Assembly: GCA_002319815.1 (NCBI GenBank)
Contig: DCFR01000008.1
Span: forward strand, 642-64,641
Direction of reading: 5' to 3'
Origin: Megamonas sp. UBA1799
GTDB taxonomy: Bacteria > Bacillota > Negativicutes > Selenomonadales > Selenomonadaceae
Length of the DNA stretch: 64,000 nucleotides
In this document: positions 7,466 through 15,743 of the stretch, in pieces
How positions within the stretch are numbered: position 1 is the first letter of the stretch
Layout: every line of letters begins with the position of its first letter
Position numbers and translations under genes: made by a program
The notes under the pieces: model-generated
Databases searched by the model: none
The model's input: only the letters and a program-made list of their open reading frames with translations
Told to the model about the DNA's origin: nothing

Positions 7466-8655
7466 ATAAAAAACGAACGGGTTCGGCGATGGCATTTATT
7501 TTTTTGATGGGTATTGTCAGTATGTTTGGCGATATGACGCATGAGGGTGCCCGGAGTATTTTTGGCGGCTATCTCAGTCTGCTTGGCGCATCGGCGGCAG
7601 CCATTGGTTTTATCACCGGTTTTGGCGAATTGGTTGGCTACTCCTTGCGTTTTATTACAGGGATGATTGCTGATCGGACTAAAAAATATTGGACGATGAC
7701 AATTTTAGGCTATGCAACTAACGTGATCGCTATTCCCTGCCTGGCGTTAGTTCCCGCCAACGGCTGGGTACTGGCAGCTTTTTTCATTGTGCTGGAGCGC
7801 ATGGGTAAGGCGCTGCGGCAGCCAGCTAAGAATACCCTGCTGTCGTTTGCTGCTTCGCAAAATGGCTTGGGCAAGGGGTTTGCTATTCAGGAATTCATGG
7901 ATCAGATTGGCGCATTTTTGGGACCGGTAATTTTGTTTGCCGTCATGGCATTCAGGGAAGGGACTCCATTGTTCAATACCTATGAAATTTGCTTTGCTGT
8001 TCTGGGGATTCCGGCGCTCTGCTGTGTGGCAGCTGTCTTGCTGGCTAAGCGGCAATTTCCGCATCCGGAACGATTTGAGCCGGTTACGGCACAGCCGCAG
8101 GAGTTTCATTTCCCTAAACCTTTTTGGGGATATCTGGTGGCAATCAGTTTGTTCGCTTTTGGTTTTATGGATTTTCCACTGATTACTATGCATGTGGCTC
8201 GGACCGGGCTGCTGACCGACGATTTGCTGCCGTTGTTGTACGCAGGGGCAATGCTGGTAGACGCTGTGGCGGCGCTGTTGTTTGGCTGGCTTTATGATAC
8301 CTGGGGTTTGAAATCGCTGATGATTTCTGCTTTGCTGGCGTTTCCGTTTGCCTTTTTCATTTTTACGGCGCAATCACCGGCCATGTTGTATCTGGGAGTA
8401 GTGCTTTGGGGCATCGGCATGGGAGCGCAGGAATCCATCTTTAAATCGGCGGTGAGTTCGATGATTCCTGCACAGGCGCGTTCAACCGGGTTTGGCATCT
8501 TTGAAACGATTTTTGGCGTCGCTTGGTTTGCTGGCAGCTGTCTGCTCGGCGTATTATATGATCAGTCGCTGACGCTGATGGTCGTCATTTCTTGTGGCAT
8601 GCAATTTCTGGCGGTGCCGGTCTTGTTCTATACGTACAGAAAACTGCAGGCATGA
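7462..8655 (+). CDS. MFS transporter in a fluoride-riboswitch operon
   Basis: A 397-residue protein with about 12 hydrophobic segments. Features of the major facilitator superfamily include a loop 2-3 motif of the GxxADRTKK type (GMIADRTKKYW, residues about 70-80). The second half has a FGWLYDTWG segment, the equivalent loop in the C-domain. The N-terminus carries an unusual GDMTHEGARSI motif that I cannot assign to a substrate. It overlaps the second MutS-like gene by 4 bases (ATGA). Because it is the only transporter in a fluoride-controlled operon with no crcB or eriC, it may export fluoride or a compound linked to fluoride stress. This is inference only. Confidence 0.85.
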   Translation: MNKKRTGSAMAFIFLMGIVSMFGDMTHEGARSIFGGYLSLLGASAAAIGFITGFGELVGYSLRFITGMIADRTKKYWTMTILGYATNVIAIPCLALVPANGWVLAAFFIVLERMGKALRQPAKNTLLSFAASQNGLGKGFAIQEFMDQIGAFLGPVILFAVMAFREGTPLFNTYEICFAVLGIPALCCVAAVLLAKRQFPHPERFEPVTAQPQEFHFPKPFWGYLVAISLFAFGFMDFPLITMHVARTGLLTDDLLPLLYAGAMLVDAVAALLFGWLYDTWGLKSLMISALLAFPFAFFIFTAQSPAMLYLGVVLWGIGMGAQESIFKSAVSSMIPAQARSTGFGIFETIFGVAWFAGSCLLGVLYDQSLTLMVVISCGMQFLAVPVLFYTYRKLQA

Positions 8656-8731
8656 TCGTGCTGTCCGAAAAATTGGGAATTGGCTTATGGAGCGCTTGTA
8701 GCCGATAGACTAATTCTTTTTATTTCCTGGC

Positions 8732-8760
8732 TTGCCTTTTTTGACTTTTTGATGTATTAT
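8732..8760 (+). promoter_or_regulatory. Promoter of htpG
   Basis: TTGCCT (8732-8737) and TATTAT (8755-8760) are 17 bases apart. The CIRCE operator begins 10 bases further on, at about the transcription start. Confidence 0.6.
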
Positions 8761-8770
8761 ATTTTTAGGG

Positions 8771-8797
8771 TTAGCACTCACATAGACGGAGTGCTAA
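8771..8797 (+). promoter_or_regulatory. CIRCE operator (HrcA binding site)
   Basis: A perfect TTAGCACTC-N9-GAGTGCTAA inverted repeat. It sits at the likely transcription start of htpG, where the HrcA repressor would block initiation until heat stress. Confidence 0.95.
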
Positions 8798-8832
8798 CAA
8801 ACGAAAATTTAATGTAAAGGGAGTCTGTTTTA

Positions 8833-10788
8833 ATGGCAAAAGAAATGCACGAGTTTCAGGCGGAAACGAAACAATTGTTGGATCTCATGGTCCATTCCAT
8901 TTATACGAATCACGAGATTTTTCTTCGGGAGCTCATTTCCAATGCGTCAGATGCGATCGATAAGCTTCATTTTGAGTCGCTGACAAATCGTGATTTGCTC
9001 GAGGGCGATGAAGATTTTGAGATTTATTTGGTGCCGGATGCCGAGAGTCATACGCTGACGATTTCGGATAACGGTATTGGTATGGATCGTCAGGAGGTCA
9101 TCGATAATATCGGCACGATCGCGAAGTCGGGAACGAAGGCTTTTTTGGATAAGCTCAAGGAAGCGAAGGCATCGAATGCCGCCATTACCGACAAGGAAAT
9201 GATCGGGCAGTTCGGCGTTGGCTTTTATTCGGCGTTTATGGTAGCGGAAAAGGTCGTTATCACCACGCGCAAGGCCGGAGAAAAGCAGGCGGTGCGTTGG
9301 GAGTCAGTCGGCGATGGTTCTTTTAGCGTTGAGGATTGCGATAAGGAAAAACGGGGCACGTCGATTACACTTTATTTGTCACAGGAGTTTTATGGCGATA
9401 AAGCGGAAGAAAATTTCACGGAGACTTACAAACTGGAAAACCTCGTCAAGAAATATTCCGATTATGTCCGCTATCCGATCAAGATGAATTTCGTTATTGA
9501 GGAGACGCCGAAGGACAAGGATGGCAAGCCGATTGAAGGCGCTGAGAAGACAAAGCGCAACGAGCTGCGGACGCTGAACTCCATGCAGCCGCTTTGGACT
9601 CGCGACAAGAAGGATATCAAGCCGGAAGAATACAATGAATTCTATAAAAACCAGTTTCATGAATGGGAAGATCCCTTGGAGGTTTTCCATACGAAAGCCG
9701 AAGGTACGGTTGAATATACGGCATTGATGTATATCCCGTCCAAGGCGCCGTTCAATCTTTATCATACGGATTTTGAGGCGGGGATGCAGCTTTATTCGCG
9801 CCATGTGTTTATCATGGATAAATGCAAGGATCTGCTGCCGGATTATCTGCGGTTTGTCAAGGGGCTGGTGGATTCGCCGGATTTGTCGTTGAATATTTCG
9901 CGCGAGCTCTTGCAGCAGAGCCGCGAACTGAAGGTAATCGGCAAAAATCTGGAGAAGACCGTGCTGAAAACACTGGAACGGCTGTTGAAAAATGACCGGG
10001 CCAAATATGAGAAGTTCTGGGCGGAGTTTGGTAAATCGCTGAAAATTGGGATTTACAACAGTATGTATACCGGCGGGGATACGAAGGATAAACTGAAAGA
10101 CCTGCTGCTGTTTGTTACTTCGAAAGAAGAGAAGCTCACTTCGCTCAAAGAGTACGCCGAACGGATGCCGGAGAACCAGAAGAAGATTTATTACGCGACG
10201 GGCCGCGATAAGTCGATCATTGAGAAGCTGCCGCAAATGGAGCTTTTGAAAGAGAAGGGCATTGAGGTTTTGTATCTGACCGATCAGGTAGATGAATTCG
10301 CGATTGAGGCGCTGCATGAGTATGACGGCAAGCCGTTCCATTCGATCAGCCGCGGTGATCTGGAGCTCGATGACGCCGAGTCGCAGGAGGTCAAAAAAGA
10401 GACTGAGGATATTGCGAAGAAGAACGACGATCTGATGAAGGACATCAAGACGGCGCTGGGAGAAAAGGTCGCCGACGTTAAGGTCAGCACGCGTCTGAAA
10501 TCAAGCGCAGTATGCTTGGTGGCCGATGAGCAGGGACCGAGCCTCTCGATGGAGCAGACGTTTGCCGATATGGACAATCCGATGTTCAAGGCAAAGCGGA
10601 TTCTGGAAATCAATCCGCATCATGATCTGTTTAATCGTTTGCAGTCATTGCATGAGGCGGATAAGGACAGTCAGAATTTCAAGGATTATTGTGATCTTTT
10701 GTATACGCAGGCATTGCTGATTGAGGGCATTTTGCCGGAGAACCCGGTGGATTTTGCAAACAAGGTAGCCAAGCTTATGGCAAAGTGA
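8833..10788 (+). CDS. htpG: HSP90-family chaperone HtpG
   Basis: The 651-residue product is a bacterial Hsp90, an ATP-dependent dimeric cytosolic chaperone. The N-terminal GHKL ATPase motifs are intact: ELISNASDAIDKL (Asn-binding helix), DNGIGMD and IGQFGVGFYSAFMV (lid). The middle domain contains the catalytic-arginine segment LNISRELLQQSRELK, and the C-terminal dimerisation domain ends near residue 651, normal length for the family. AAAGGGAG precedes ATG 8833. The perfect CIRCE element upstream places it in the HrcA heat-shock regulon. In Bacillus subtilis htpG is instead not controlled by CIRCE, so the wiring differs from that model organism. Confidence 0.98.
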   Translation: MAKEMHEFQAETKQLLDLMVHSIYTNHEIFLRELISNASDAIDKLHFESLTNRDLLEGDEDFEIYLVPDAESHTLTISDNGIGMDRQEVIDNIGTIAKSGTKAFLDKLKEAKASNAAITDKEMIGQFGVGFYSAFMVAEKVVITTRKAGEKQAVRWESVGDGSFSVEDCDKEKRGTSITLYLSQEFYGDKAEENFTETYKLENLVKKYSDYVRYPIKMNFVIEETPKDKDGKPIEGAEKTKRNELRTLNSMQPLWTRDKKDIKPEEYNEFYKNQFHEWEDPLEVFHTKAEGTVEYTALMYIPSKAPFNLYHTDFEAGMQLYSRHVFIMDKCKDLLPDYLRFVKGLVDSPDLSLNISRELLQQSRELKVIGKNLEKTVLKTLERLLKNDRAKYEKFWAEFGKSLKIGIYNSMYTGGDTKDKLKDLLLFVTSKEEKLTSLKEYAERMPENQKKIYYATGRDKSIIEKLPQMELLKEKGIEVLYLTDQVDEFAIEALHEYDGKPFHSISRGDLELDDAESQEVKKETEDIAKKNDDLMKDIKTALGEKVADVKVSTRLKSSAVCLVADEQGPSLSMEQTFADMDNPMFKAKRILEINPHHDLFNRLQSLHEADKDSQNFKDYCDLLYTQALLIEGILPENPVDFANKVAKLMAK

Positions 10789-10812
10789 TAAAATAACAGC
10801 ATACGGTAAGGG

Positions 10813-10860
10813 CGCCGCCCGTCGGGGAGTATATTCCTTCCCGACGGACGGCGTTTTGTT
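10813..10860 (+). terminator. Rho-independent terminator of htpG
   Basis: A 13-bp stem with one C-A mismatch (10813-10826 with 10840-10853) is followed by TTTTGTTTT. Confidence 0.85.
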
Positions 10861-10877
10861 TTGAGGGAGGGCTGGCT

Positions 10878-11789
10878 GTGGAAATCCGACAGTTAAGGAC
10901 ACTTATGAGTATTGTGAAGCTGGGCAGTTTTTCCGAAGCAGCGCAGCAGCTTGGGTATACGCAGTCGAGTGTGACTTCGCATATACAGTTACTGGAAAAA
11001 GAGTTGGGTACGCGGCTTTTTGAGCGTTTGGGGCATTCGCTGATGCTGACCGCTGATGGGGAACGGCTGTATGGCTATGCCGAGCGCATGGTGCGGCTGG
11101 ATGATGAGGCGCATGCGGAGCTGGAGAGGCAGACAGAGCCGGAGGGGATTTTGTCGCTGGGGATGTCGGAGTCGATTGCCAGTTATCATCTGAATCAGGT
11201 ATTGACGGAGTATGTGCGGCTGTATCCGAAAGTAAAGCTGCGCCTGCAATTGGGGATCGGCAGTTCTTTTACCGGACTTTTGCGGCGTAATCTGCTCGAT
11301 ATTGCGTTTTTTCTGGAGGGGAAAGTTCGTAATCATGAGTTTACAGCGCATTGTCTGTGGCCGGAACCGATCGTGCTGTCGGTGGCTCCAACGCATGGGC
11401 TGGCAAAGCGGACTCGTGTGACGGAGAAAGATCTGGCCGGGCAGACGTTGATTCTCACCGATGTAAATAGCCGCTATACTTCTCAGTTGTCCGATTCTTT
11501 GGCGAAGAAAAAGGTGGAGCCGGACCGGGTTCTGGAAATTGGTCAGGTTGAAGCGGCCCGGCAGTTTGCCATGCAGGGCATCGGGGTTGCGGTGCTGCCT
11601 CTGGCCGTCGTGCGGCCGGAGATCGCCGCCGGGCACCTGGTCCGGCTGCCATGGCAGGGACTGCCCTGGGAAATGCATGCGTACATGGTGCATCATCGGG
11701 ATAAATGGCTGTCGCTGCCAATGAAGCTTTTTATGAAGCTGGTACATGAACGTTTGTCAGAAGCAGGGGGCGACGGCCGTGAACAGTGA
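10878..11789 (+). CDS. LysR-family transcriptional regulator of the oxoprolinase cluster
   Basis: A 303-residue LysR protein starting at GTG 10878 after GGGAGGGCTGGCT. Residues 1-60 are the winged helix-turn-helix (LGSFSEAAQQLGYTQSSVTS, then HIQLLEKELGTRLFER). The rest is a periplasmic-binding-protein-like effector domain. The gene runs in the same direction as, and its 3' end overlaps, the first pxpB gene, so it may be co-transcribed with its likely targets. The effector could be 5-oxoproline or glutamate (inference from context). Confidence 0.9.
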   Translation: MEIRQLRTLMSIVKLGSFSEAAQQLGYTQSSVTSHIQLLEKELGTRLFERLGHSLMLTADGERLYGYAERMVRLDDEAHAELERQTEPEGILSLGMSESIASYHLNQVLTEYVRLYPKVKLRLQLGIGSSFTGLLRRNLLDIAFFLEGKVRNHEFTAHCLWPEPIVLSVAPTHGLAKRTRVTEKDLAGQTLILTDVNSRYTSQLSDSLAKKKVEPDRVLEIGQVEAARQFAMQGIGVAVLPLAVVRPEIAAGHLVRLPWQGLPWEMHAYMVHHRDKWLSLPMKLFMKLVHERLSEAGGDGREQ

Positions 11790-12516
11790 AAATATCCGCT
11801 TTCGCACCGCTGGGGAAGGCGGCATTGTGGTGGATTTTGGGCAGGCAATCCATCCGGCAGGTTATGAGGAAGTTTGCCGTTTCGTTGCGGCGCTGCGTTC
11901 TTTGGCTTTGCCGGGGATTCGGGAGATTGTGCCTTCCTATTGTTCGGTGATGGTGTATTTTGATGTGCTGCAAGTCCATGCGGCGGTCATGCAGGAACGA
12001 CTAACCGCCGCGCTCCATATGGCGTCATCTTTGCCGCAGCCGGCCGCTTTGGTTCGGCGGGTCCTGCTGGTACCGGTATGCTACGATGGGGTGCTGGCCC
12101 CGGATCTGGAATATGTGCTTCGGGCGACAGGGCTCATGCGCGATGAACTTTTGTCACTGCATACGGCGCAGCCTTATCTGGTCTATATGATGGGATTTAT
12201 GCCGGGCTTTCCCTATATGGGCGGATTGCCGTTTACCGTGCCGCGGCAGACGACGCCTCGGCGGGCGGTTCCCCCGGGCTCCGTGGGAATCGGTGCCAAC
12301 CAGACGGGGATTTACACGATTGAGGGTCCGGGGGAATGGTGGCTGGTTGGCCGTACGCCGCTGCGTATTTTTGATGCGGCGAGGGAGCAGCCGTTTCTGC
12401 TGCAGGCGGGCGATTATGTTCAGTTTCAGGCGGTGGATATTGATACTTATTTTTCTTTGCGCCGAGAGATTGCAGCCGGACGCTATACGCCGGAGTTCAT
12501 GGAGGAAACGCTATGA
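11779..12516 (+). CDS. pxpB: 5-oxoprolinase subunit B, first copy (KipI/PxpB family)
   Basis: The product belongs to the KipI/PxpB (allophanate hydrolase subunit 1) family, which with PxpC and PxpA cleaves 5-oxoproline to glutamate using ATP. Family signatures are YMMGFMPGFPYMGGLP, PPGSVGIGANQTGIYTIEGP and WWLVGRTPLRIFD. The likely start is GTG 11779 (MNSENIRFRT, about 245 aa), which has a GGGGG stretch 8 bases upstream. An in-frame ATG at 11746 would add 11 residues and deepen the overlap with the LysR gene. The stop overlaps the following pxpC by 4 bases. A second, divergent copy lies at 16558. Confidence 0.9.
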   Translation: MNSENIRFRTAGEGGIVVDFGQAIHPAGYEEVCRFVAALRSLALPGIREIVPSYCSVMVYFDVLQVHAAVMQERLTAALHMASSLPQPAALVRRVLLVPVCYDGVLAPDLEYVLRATGLMRDELLSLHTAQPYLVYMMGFMPGFPYMGGLPFTVPRQTTPRRAVPPGSVGIGANQTGIYTIEGPGEWWLVGRTPLRIFDAAREQPFLLQAGDYVQFQAVDIDTYFSLRREIAAGRYTPEFMEETL

Positions 12517-13460
12517 TTCATGTGATACGACCGGGCGATTTTACAACGATTCAGGACGCGGGGCGCTGGGGTTATCAGGCGTGGGGGATGCCGGTTTCCG
12601 GTGCTATGGATCCCTATGCCTATCAGGCGGCGAATTGGCTGGCGGGCAATGCTCCGGGGGCGGCAGCGCTGGAGTTTACAGATAATGGCGGCATGCTGCA
12701 TTTCGATTCGGGCGGTTTTGCCGCGCTGACCGGAGCCGATATGCAGGCTGTGCTGAATGGGCGTCCGGTGAAACCCTGGAGTTCTTTTGTGCTTCCGGCG
12801 GAAGGAACGCTGACACTGGGGACGGCGGTTTCTGGGCGCCGGGCGTATCTGGCGGTATGGGGCGGTCTGAATGTGCCTTTGGTGATGGGCAGCCGTTCGA
12901 CTTATACGCCGGCGGGCATCGGCGGTTTGAACGGCCGGGCTTTGCGCATCGGGGATATGCTGTCGGTCGGCCCGGCAGCCGGAACGCCTCCGCTGCCGCG
13001 AGTACTGCCGCCGCGTTGGCGTCCGGCCTATGCGCATGAATGGCAGCTGGCGGTGATTCCCGGACCGCAGGACGACTGGTTTCGATCGGCTGAGAAGCAA
13101 AAATTCTTTTTGTCGGCGTATCGGCTGGCCGCCGCTACCGACCGGCTGCATTATGAATTGAGCGGACCTTCGCTGACGGTGGCCGCTCCCGATATGGTTT
13201 CGGCTGCATCCGGCTGGGGGGCGGTGGAGGTTCCTTCCGGCGGTCAGCCGCTGATTGTGACGCCGGATCATGGGACCACGCGCGGCTTTGCTAAAATTGG
13301 CTATGTGATGCAGGCGGATTTTAGCAAGCTGGCGCAGGCAGTTCCCGGTGATTGCCTGCATTTCGTTTGCACTACCGCAGCCGCGGCGACGACAGCGTAT
13401 CGTCGACAGCAAGAGCAGCTGGATAAACTGCGTATGTATGTATCCAAAGGACAATCGTAA
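12513..13460 (+). CDS. pxpC: 5-oxoprolinase subunit C, first copy (KipA/PxpC family)
   Basis: A 315-residue protein of the KipA/PxpC biotin-dependent carboxyltransferase-like family. It starts with the family block GDFTTIQDAGRWGYQAWGMP, then SGAMDPYAYQAANWL, and has the GLNVPLVMGSRSTYTPAGIGG segment near residues 120-140. It pairs with the preceding PxpB through an ATGA overlap and is expected to form the ATP-using half of 5-oxoprolinase. The gene ends about 70 bases before a new promoter and the pxpA gene. Confidence 0.9.
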   Translation: MIHVIRPGDFTTIQDAGRWGYQAWGMPVSGAMDPYAYQAANWLAGNAPGAAALEFTDNGGMLHFDSGGFAALTGADMQAVLNGRPVKPWSSFVLPAEGTLTLGTAVSGRRAYLAVWGGLNVPLVMGSRSTYTPAGIGGLNGRALRIGDMLSVGPAAGTPPLPRVLPPRWRPAYAHEWQLAVIPGPQDDWFRSAEKQKFFLSAYRLAAATDRLHYELSGPSLTVAAPDMVSAASGWGAVEVPSGGQPLIVTPDHGTTRGFAKIGYVMQADFSKLAQAVPGDCLHFVCTTAAAATTAYRRQQEQLDKLRMYVSKGQS

Positions 13461-13528
13461 ATAAAATGCAGCGAAATGTTTACAGAAATACCTTGATTCA
13501 AAAAAATTGAATTGGGGTATTCATTTTT

Positions 13529-13562
13529 TTGATTTTACCTGCAGGAAAATCAATAGTATAAT
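13529..13562 (+). promoter_or_regulatory. Promoter with embedded 25-bp dyad upstream of pxpA
   Basis: TTGATTTT (13529-13536) and AAAATCAA (13546-13553) flank the palindrome CCTGCAGG (13538-13545), giving a nearly perfect 25-bp dyad. It overlaps a weak -35 (TTTACC, 13534-13539) and the spacer before a perfect TATAAT (13557-13562). This is the usual position for a repressor or LysR-type regulator site. Between 13565 and 13717 the leader contains short hairpins (GGAAGC/GCTTCC at 13596-13610 and CGGGA/TCCCG at 13637-13650) whose role is unknown. Confidence 0.55.
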
Positions 13563-13717
13563 ACAAAAGTATAGAGACAATAACAAAAGAGATATGGAAG
13601 CAGTGCTTCCAGTGTGGCAATGATGCTGCGGGCTTGCGGGAAGTCTCCCGACAGGGATGTGTTTCACATGCAAAGCGCCGTGGTATTTTTTATGCGCATT
13701 TTCAGAGGAGGAACAAG

Positions 13718-14488
13718 ATGATACAGGTGGATTTGAATTCGGATCTGGGAGAAAGTTTTGGCAGCTATAAGATTGGCATGGACGAAGCCGTGCTGCCGCT
13801 GGTGACATCAGCGAACATTGCCTGTGGGTTCCATGCCGGCGATCCGGCGGTGATGCAGAAAACGGTTCAAATGGCGCTGGCTTCCGGTACGGCCATTGGC
13901 GCGCACCCGGGGCTGCCAGATCTTGTTGGTTTTGGCCGGCGCAAGATGGAAGTTTCTCCGGAAGACGCGTATTGTATGGTTGTTTATCAGGTGGGCGCGC
14001 TGGCGGCTTTTGTCAAGTCGGCCGGAGGGCGGTTGCAGCATGTGAAACCGCATGGGGCGCTTTTTAACATGGCGGCTAAGGACGCCCGTCTGGCCGATGC
14101 GATTGCTGCTGCAGTTCATGATGTGGATGATCGGCTCATTCTCTACGGCCTCTCAGGCAGCGAACTGGTGAAAGCCGCCGGGCGGGCTGGTATCCGCAGC
14201 GCATCGGAGGTATTTGCGGATCGCAGCTATCAGCCGGATGGTTCGCTCACGCCGCGCAGTCGGGCAGGAGCGATGATTGAGGATGAGGAAGCTTCGATTG
14301 CGCAGGTATTATCCATGGTGGTCAAGCATGAGGTCAGAACGCTTTCCGGCGAGGTGATTCCGGTGCAGGCCGATACGCTTTGTGTTCATGGGGACGGTCC
14401 TAAGGCGCTGATGTTTTCACAGCGTATCCGGACGGCGCTGGCCGAGGCCGGGGTGGGCATCAAGGCATCTGGTGAATTTATTCGTTAA
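13718..14488 (+). CDS. pxpA: 5-oxoprolinase subunit A (LamB/YcsF family)
   Basis: A 256-residue LamB/YcsF-family protein, the subunit that opens the 5-oxoproline ring with PxpBC. It begins [20 protein letters not shown] and contains the family blocks [12 protein letters not shown] (about 37-48), GAHPGLPD and [12 protein letters not shown] 13718 follows GAGGAGGAACAAG. An in-frame upstream TTG at 13634 lacks a proper ribosome-binding site and would add residues not found in the family. Only one copy of this subunit is present, against two copies of PxpB and PxpC. Confidence 0.93.
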   Translation: MIQVDLNSDLGESFGSYKIGMDEAVLPLVTSANIACGFHAGDPAVMQKTVQMALASGTAIGAHPGLPDLVGFGRRKMEVSPEDAYCMVVYQVGALAAFVKSAGGRLQHVKPHGALFNMAAKDARLADAIAAAVHDVDDRLILYGLSGSELVKAAGRAGIRSASEVFADRSYQPDGSLTPRSRAGAMIEDEEASIAQVLSMVVKHEVRTLSGEVIPVQADTLCVHGDGPKALMFSQRIRTALAEAGVGIKASGEFIR

Positions 14489-14525
14489 AATTTATCGCAG
14501 TAAGGATTTATAGGAGGCAGTTAGC

Positions 14526-15713
14526 ATGGAAAAATCAAAACTCAGCGTACTTTTAGGCGCAGCTTTTCTCATGGCAACATCGGCGATTGGTCCGGGGTTT
14601 TTGACGCAGACGACGGTGTTCACGGAAAAACTGGGCGCCGATTTCGGCTTTGTCATTCTGGCATCGATTCTGATTGATGTAGGGGCGCAGCTCAATGTCT
14701 GGCGTATTATTGCCGTGAGCGGCAAGCGGGGACAGGATATCGCCAATCAGGTCTTTCCAGGGCTTGGATATCTGGTAGCCGCGCTGGTTGTGGCCGGGGG
14801 ACTCGCATTTAATATCGGCAATATAGGCGGCTGCGGTCTTGGCATCAATGTGTTGTTTGGTGTTTCACCGACAGTCGGCGCGGCCGTGAGCGCGGTTATT
14901 GCCATCGGAATTTTTCTAAGCAAAGAGGCAGGCCAGGCGATGGATCGCTTTACGCAGGTGGCAGGCGTCTGCATTATTTTGCTCACGCTGTATGTGGCTA
15001 TCATTTCGGCTCCGCCGGTAGGGGAAGCCGTGGTAAAGAGCTTTGCACCGGATAAAATTGATATCATGTCAATTGTTACGCTGGTTGGCGGCACTGTAGG
15101 CGGCTATATCACTTTTGCCGGCGGGCATCGGCTGATTGATGCGGGCATCACCGGCAAGGAAGCTTTGCCAGAGGTTACGCGCAGTTCAGTTACCGGTGTT
15201 GTCATTACCGGCGCGATGCGCATTATTCTCTTTTTGGCGGCTTTAGGCGTTGTCGCGCATGGATTGGCGCTGGATCCGGCGAATCCGCCGGCATCGGTGT
15301 TCCGCCTTTCCGTGGGGGAAATCGGTTATAAGATTTTTGGACTGGTCATGTGGGCGGCTGCGATTACTTCAGTTATCGGCGCGGCGTACACTTCGGTTTC
15401 GTTTATCCGCACGTTTAATAAAAAATTGGATGAGCATTATCGGCTGGCCATCATTGCGTTTATCATTTTTTCCACTGGTGTATTTATTTTCATCGGTCAA
15501 CCGGTTAAAATTCTGATTCTGGTCGGGGCGCTGAACGGACTCATTCTTCCGGTAACGCTGGGCGTGCTTTTGCTGGCGGCATACAATAAAAAAGTAGTCG
15601 GGGATTATCACCACCCGTTGTGGATGACGATATTTGGCTGGGTTGTTTTTGGGCTGATGTTTTATATGAGCGGTTATACGATGATTAATAATTTGCCGAA
15701 GTTATTTGCTTGA
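14526..15713 (+). CDS. NRAMP-related transporter (YcsG type) lacking the canonical metal-site motifs
   Basis: A 395-residue integral membrane protein of the NRAMP superfamily with about 11 hydrophobic segments. True NRAMP metal importers carry DPGN in TM1 and MPH in TM6. Here TM1 reads IGPGFLTQ (residues 21-28), without the Asp and Asn ligands, and TM6 reads FAGGHRLIDAG (197-207), without the Met. It sits between pxpA and ycsI, like YcsG in Bacillus. With the metal ligands missing and an oxoproline-degradation context, uptake of 5-oxoproline or a related organic acid is more likely than metal transport (inference). ATG 14526 follows TAGGAGG. Confidence 0.85.
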   Translation: MEKSKLSVLLGAAFLMATSAIGPGFLTQTTVFTEKLGADFGFVILASILIDVGAQLNVWRIIAVSGKRGQDIANQVFPGLGYLVAALVVAGGLAFNIGNIGGCGLGINVLFGVSPTVGAAVSAVIAIGIFLSKEAGQAMDRFTQVAGVCIILLTLYVAIISAPPVGEAVVKSFAPDKIDIMSIVTLVGGTVGGYITFAGGHRLIDAGITGKEALPEVTRSSVTGVVITGAMRIILFLAALGVVAHGLALDPANPPASVFRLSVGEIGYKIFGLVMWAAAITSVIGAAYTSVSFIRTFNKKLDEHYRLAIIAFIIFSTGVFIFIGQPVKILILVGALNGLILPVTLGVLLLAAYNKKVVGDYHHPLWMTIFGWVVFGLMFYMSGYTMINNLPKLFA

Positions 15714-15743
15714 TAGAATTTTTCAAATGGGGAGGGGTTCTTT

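Noticed and set aside
14526..15713. Manganese transporter MntH
   Set aside because: The NRAMP metal-site motifs DPGN and MPH are missing, and the context is oxoproline degradation.
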